Below, piece by piece: positions 23,786 to 25,011 of a DNA stretch of 25,011 bases (within the stretch, counting starts at the first letter, position 1; every line of letters begins with the position of its first letter). This DNA is from CAZBUB01 sp964494985. GTDB taxonomy: Bacteria > Desulfobacterota > Desulfovibrionia > Desulfovibrionales > Desulfothermaceae. The DNA is taken from assembly GCA_964494985.1 (NCBI GenBank), contig CAZBUB010000036.1, forward strand, positions 1 to 25,011, in the 5' to 3' direction. The position numbers and the translations under genes were made by a program. The notes below the pieces were generated by a model, which was not told where the DNA came from, ran no database searches, and saw only the letters and a program-made list of their open reading frames with translations.

Positions 23786-24214
23786 TCACCGCCGCCCTTG
23801 TTCGTCACCTGGCAAAATCTTAAAAACTTGATTGTCGGTAGTTCTGTAAGTGGAAAAGTCCTTATGGTCCAGGGTTACAATGTTCAAAATCCCGGATTCC
23901 TGTGCCAGGCAAACCAAGGTGGCGTCGGCAAAGTCCATGGGCAGATCCGCATATTTTTCCATTAGTGATCTGACAGAATGTAATGAATGGATATCTGGAG
24001 GAACCAGGGTAACAGCTCCTCGAATTACAAAATCCAGAGCCGTCTGCTGAGCCTTTAGAGAAAAATTAAGAAGATAAAGAGCCTCGGTAAGTACAGGCTC
24101 AGTTGAAAAAAGCTTTCCTGAAAAAGAAGTAAACCATTTTACACAAGTATCGTGGGCGGCTTCACTTTTGTCTATCAGTGCGATCCATGGGCCGGTATCC
24201 AGCAAAGCCTTCAT
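23786..24214 (-). CDS. PIN-domain ribonuclease toxin (VapC-like)
   Basis: The 142-residue protein has the PIN acidic residues D6 (LLDTGPWIALID), E44 (VLTEALYLL), D94 and D97 (MDFADATLV) and D116 (IVTLDHKDF), so the metal site looks complete. VapC-type toxins cleave RNA, often tRNA or rRNA; the target here is unknown. Its start overlaps the end of the antitoxin gene by four bases (ATGA), the usual antitoxin-first order. No frameshift is seen. It is the only complete coding unit apart from the RAYT in the last 3.7 kb. Confidence 0.88.
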   Translation of the reverse strand: MKALLDTGPWIALIDKSEAAHDTCVKWFTSFSGKLFSTEPVLTEALYLLNFSLKAQQTALDFVIRGAVTLVPPDIHSLHSVRSLMEKYADLPMDFADATLVCLAQESGILNIVTLDHKDFSTYRTTDNQVFKILPGDEQGRR

Positions 24215-24468
24215 TGCTTCTGTTCTCGCATCAGTTTGAGAAGGTGCTGACGATGATTTGTGCCCAGGTTTGCAATGCCACTGCTAACAACCCCAATCAG
24301 GTCTTGGGCTTTACTGGAAGGACTGTCATCCCGCGCCTGGATATCAAAGTCCTCCAGAAACTTTTTGATGGCCATCCGGGCAATATCTGATTTCCTCAGG
24401 CCGGTTTTTTCTGAAACTTCCTCAATCCTCGACTTATACTCGTCAGGCATGCGAATTGTCATTTGCAT
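24211..24468 (-). CDS. Ribbon-helix-helix (CopG-type) antitoxin
   Basis: The 85-residue protein begins with a ribbon-helix-helix DNA-binding fold: MQMTIRMPDEYKSRIEEVSE (strand plus first helix) and TGLRKSDIARMAIKKFLED (second helix). The rest (~45-85) is the likely toxin-binding tail. It should neutralise the PIN toxin and repress the shared promoter. GGAG sits eight bases before the ATG. The promoter and a 10-bp palindrome overlapping its -35 region lie just upstream (24500-24528). Confidence 0.85.
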   Translation of the reverse strand: MQMTIRMPDEYKSRIEEVSEKTGLRKSDIARMAIKKFLEDFDIQARDDSPSSKAQDLIGVVSSGIANLGTNHRQHLLKLMREQKQ

Positions 24469-24499
24469 ATCAAACTCCTTTTGTGGTCAGTATGATTGC

Positions 24500-24528
24500 A
24501 ATGTAGTCTCTATCCAGACTTAAGTCAA
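24500..24528 (-). promoter_or_regulatory. Promoter and candidate operator of the toxin-antitoxin pair
   Basis: On the minus strand TTGACT (24523-24528) and TACATT (24500-24505) are separated by exactly 17 bases. The perfect palindrome GACTTAAGTC (24517-24526) overlaps the -35 element and is the natural candidate for binding by the ribbon-helix-helix antitoxin. Confidence 0.6.
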
Positions 24529-24572
24529 CTCACCTCGTATTTATTCACCATCTCCTGTGCCCTGATAAGTCT

Positions 24573-24625
24573 GGGAGCGAGTTTTTTGCGCCCTGTGAGC
24601 CGAACCCCTGGACCTGGTGAACAGC
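24573..24625 (+). repeat. Dispersed ~55-bp repeat, copy C
   Basis: It shares GGAGCGAGTTTTTTG, CTGTG, GCCGAACCCC and GGACCTGGTGAA with copies A and B, with several substitutions. It lies between the toxin-antitoxin promoter and the cut HicB gene. Confidence 0.75.
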
Positions 24626-24646
24626 TACCAAGGTCTTTTCTTTTCA

Positions 24647-24790
24647 TCAGACCGCGATTGTATCCTGATTTGTATCATCGTGAAGTCCGCGCGTCGCATC
24701 TTCCAGGCGGTCTTTGAGGATCAGCAGAACAGCGGATTTCAAATTCTCCTTGGCTTCCTCAATGGTTTCTCCCTGTCCGTTAGCCCCTTT
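24647..24790 (-). pseudogene. C-terminal fragment of a HicB-family antitoxin
   Basis: About 47 codons read ANGQGETIEEAKENLKSAV and on to LLILKDRLED before a stop at 24647. The G-x-GET-x-EEA-x-x-NL pattern is the classical second half of the HicB partial RNase-H fold. The N-terminal half is missing: the frame is cut at 24790, exactly where the 99-bp repeat copy 2 begins. No hicA is seen beside it; the downstream side holds repeat copy C. Confidence 0.65.
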
Positions 24791-24888
24791 TAACGCTAAA
24801 ATTTTTTGACCCACCTATGCTAAGATAAATTGCCTCGTCTTGATATAGGTCGCCCGAAGATCAAAATAATGAAGTTCGGCATTGCCGA
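24790..24888. repeat. 99-bp repeat, copy 2
   Basis: 98 of 99 bases match 23409-23507. In this copy the 17-base palindrome GTTCGGCA-T-TGCCGAAC (24873-24889) is complete. It contains the same IS21-like end as copy 1, but what follows (24889-25011) shows no istA or istB similarity. Confidence 0.9.
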
Positions 24889-25011
24889 ACCAAGTCTTTT
24901 TGATCTGCAGAGCGACGAACTCTTTTTGACTCTTATCCCCACCTTCTTTTTCCCTACCACAGATCGTATGACCGTAAGCATTCAGGGGTGGTATTGATAT
25001 CCACTTTATTG
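24815..25011 (-). CDS. Partial reading frame of unknown function at the right edge
   Basis: A minus-strand frame is open from the window edge to a TAG at 24815, about 65 codons. It includes KSQKEFVALQIKKTWFGNAE and HYFDLRATYIKT segments that look like real protein by composition. Its last ~24 codons lie inside the 99-bp repeat, so the end of this gene is duplicated at copy 1. A neighbouring frame (KVDINTTPECLRSYDLW, then a stop) also looks coding near the edge, so the gene may be frameshifted. I do not recognise the family. Confidence 0.3.
   Translation of the reverse strand, partial: IKWISIPPLNAYGHTICGREKEGGDKSQKEFVALQIKKTWFGNAELHYFDLRATYIKTRQFILA

Overview
The window reads as chromosome of a Gram-negative, probably anaerobic bacterium. 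The best guess is a sulfate-reducer-like member of Thermodesulfobacteriota (Desulfovibrionales/Desulfohalobiaceae type). This is an inference from gene style: a cytoplasmic formate-tetrahydrofolate ligase, heavy use of response regulators, PP2C and HEAT-REC proteins, and a RAYT/REP family. No rRNA or tRNA fixes the taxonomy.

Layout. 1-2.3 kb: a kinase-like/P-loop ATPase followed by a single-domain response regulator, both on +. 2.46-10.45 kb: a tightly packed minus-strand operon read in the order REC-PP2C phosphatase, RsbW-like anti-sigma kinase, STAS antagonist, hybrid CheA, CheW, CheB, CheR. It joins a partner-switching module to a chemosensory core, with no methyl-accepting receptor in the window. 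10.78-13.86 kb, divergent: a REC-GAF-PAS-PAS-GGDEF-EAL protein whose cyclase domain is degenerate and whose phosphodiesterase domain looks intact. 13.9-15.24 kb: a HEAT-repeat/REC protein. 15.44-17.21 kb: fhs. 17.8-19.1 kb: a divergent DnaA-family protein that lacks the usual box VII arginine and has altered DNA-recognition residues. A 590-base regulatory region lies between fhs and this gene, and a highly structured non-coding stretch follows it. 19.4-21.3 kb: acylphosphatase and a COG2509-type FAD protein.

21.3-25.0 kb is a mobile-element scrapyard. It holds an intact REP-associated tyrosine transposase (RAYT) with 33-nt REP palindromes at one side and a half-copy at the other, a tandem pair of the same palindromes 1 kb away, a decayed second RAYT-type gene, a DUF4351 tail of an Rpn-type nuclease with its own Shine-Dalgarno, a PIN-domain fragment cut exactly at a REP, an internally deleted IS21-family relic, a cut HicB fragment, and one intact CopG/PIN toxin-antitoxin pair. 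Two further repeat families tie the window together: a ~55-bp element in three copies (base 1, 21.3 kb, 24.6 kb) and a 99-bp element in two copies (23.4 and 24.8 kb).

Working together: the signalling block (about 2-15 kb) plausibly forms one circuit. CheA phosphorylates its own receiver, CheB, and possibly the nearby stand-alone receivers, the PP2C/kinase/STAS trio gives a second, phosphatase-driven output, and the divergent EAL protein lowers c-di-GMP. This wiring is inference from gene order and domain content. All calls were made by reading the sequence; no database search was run.
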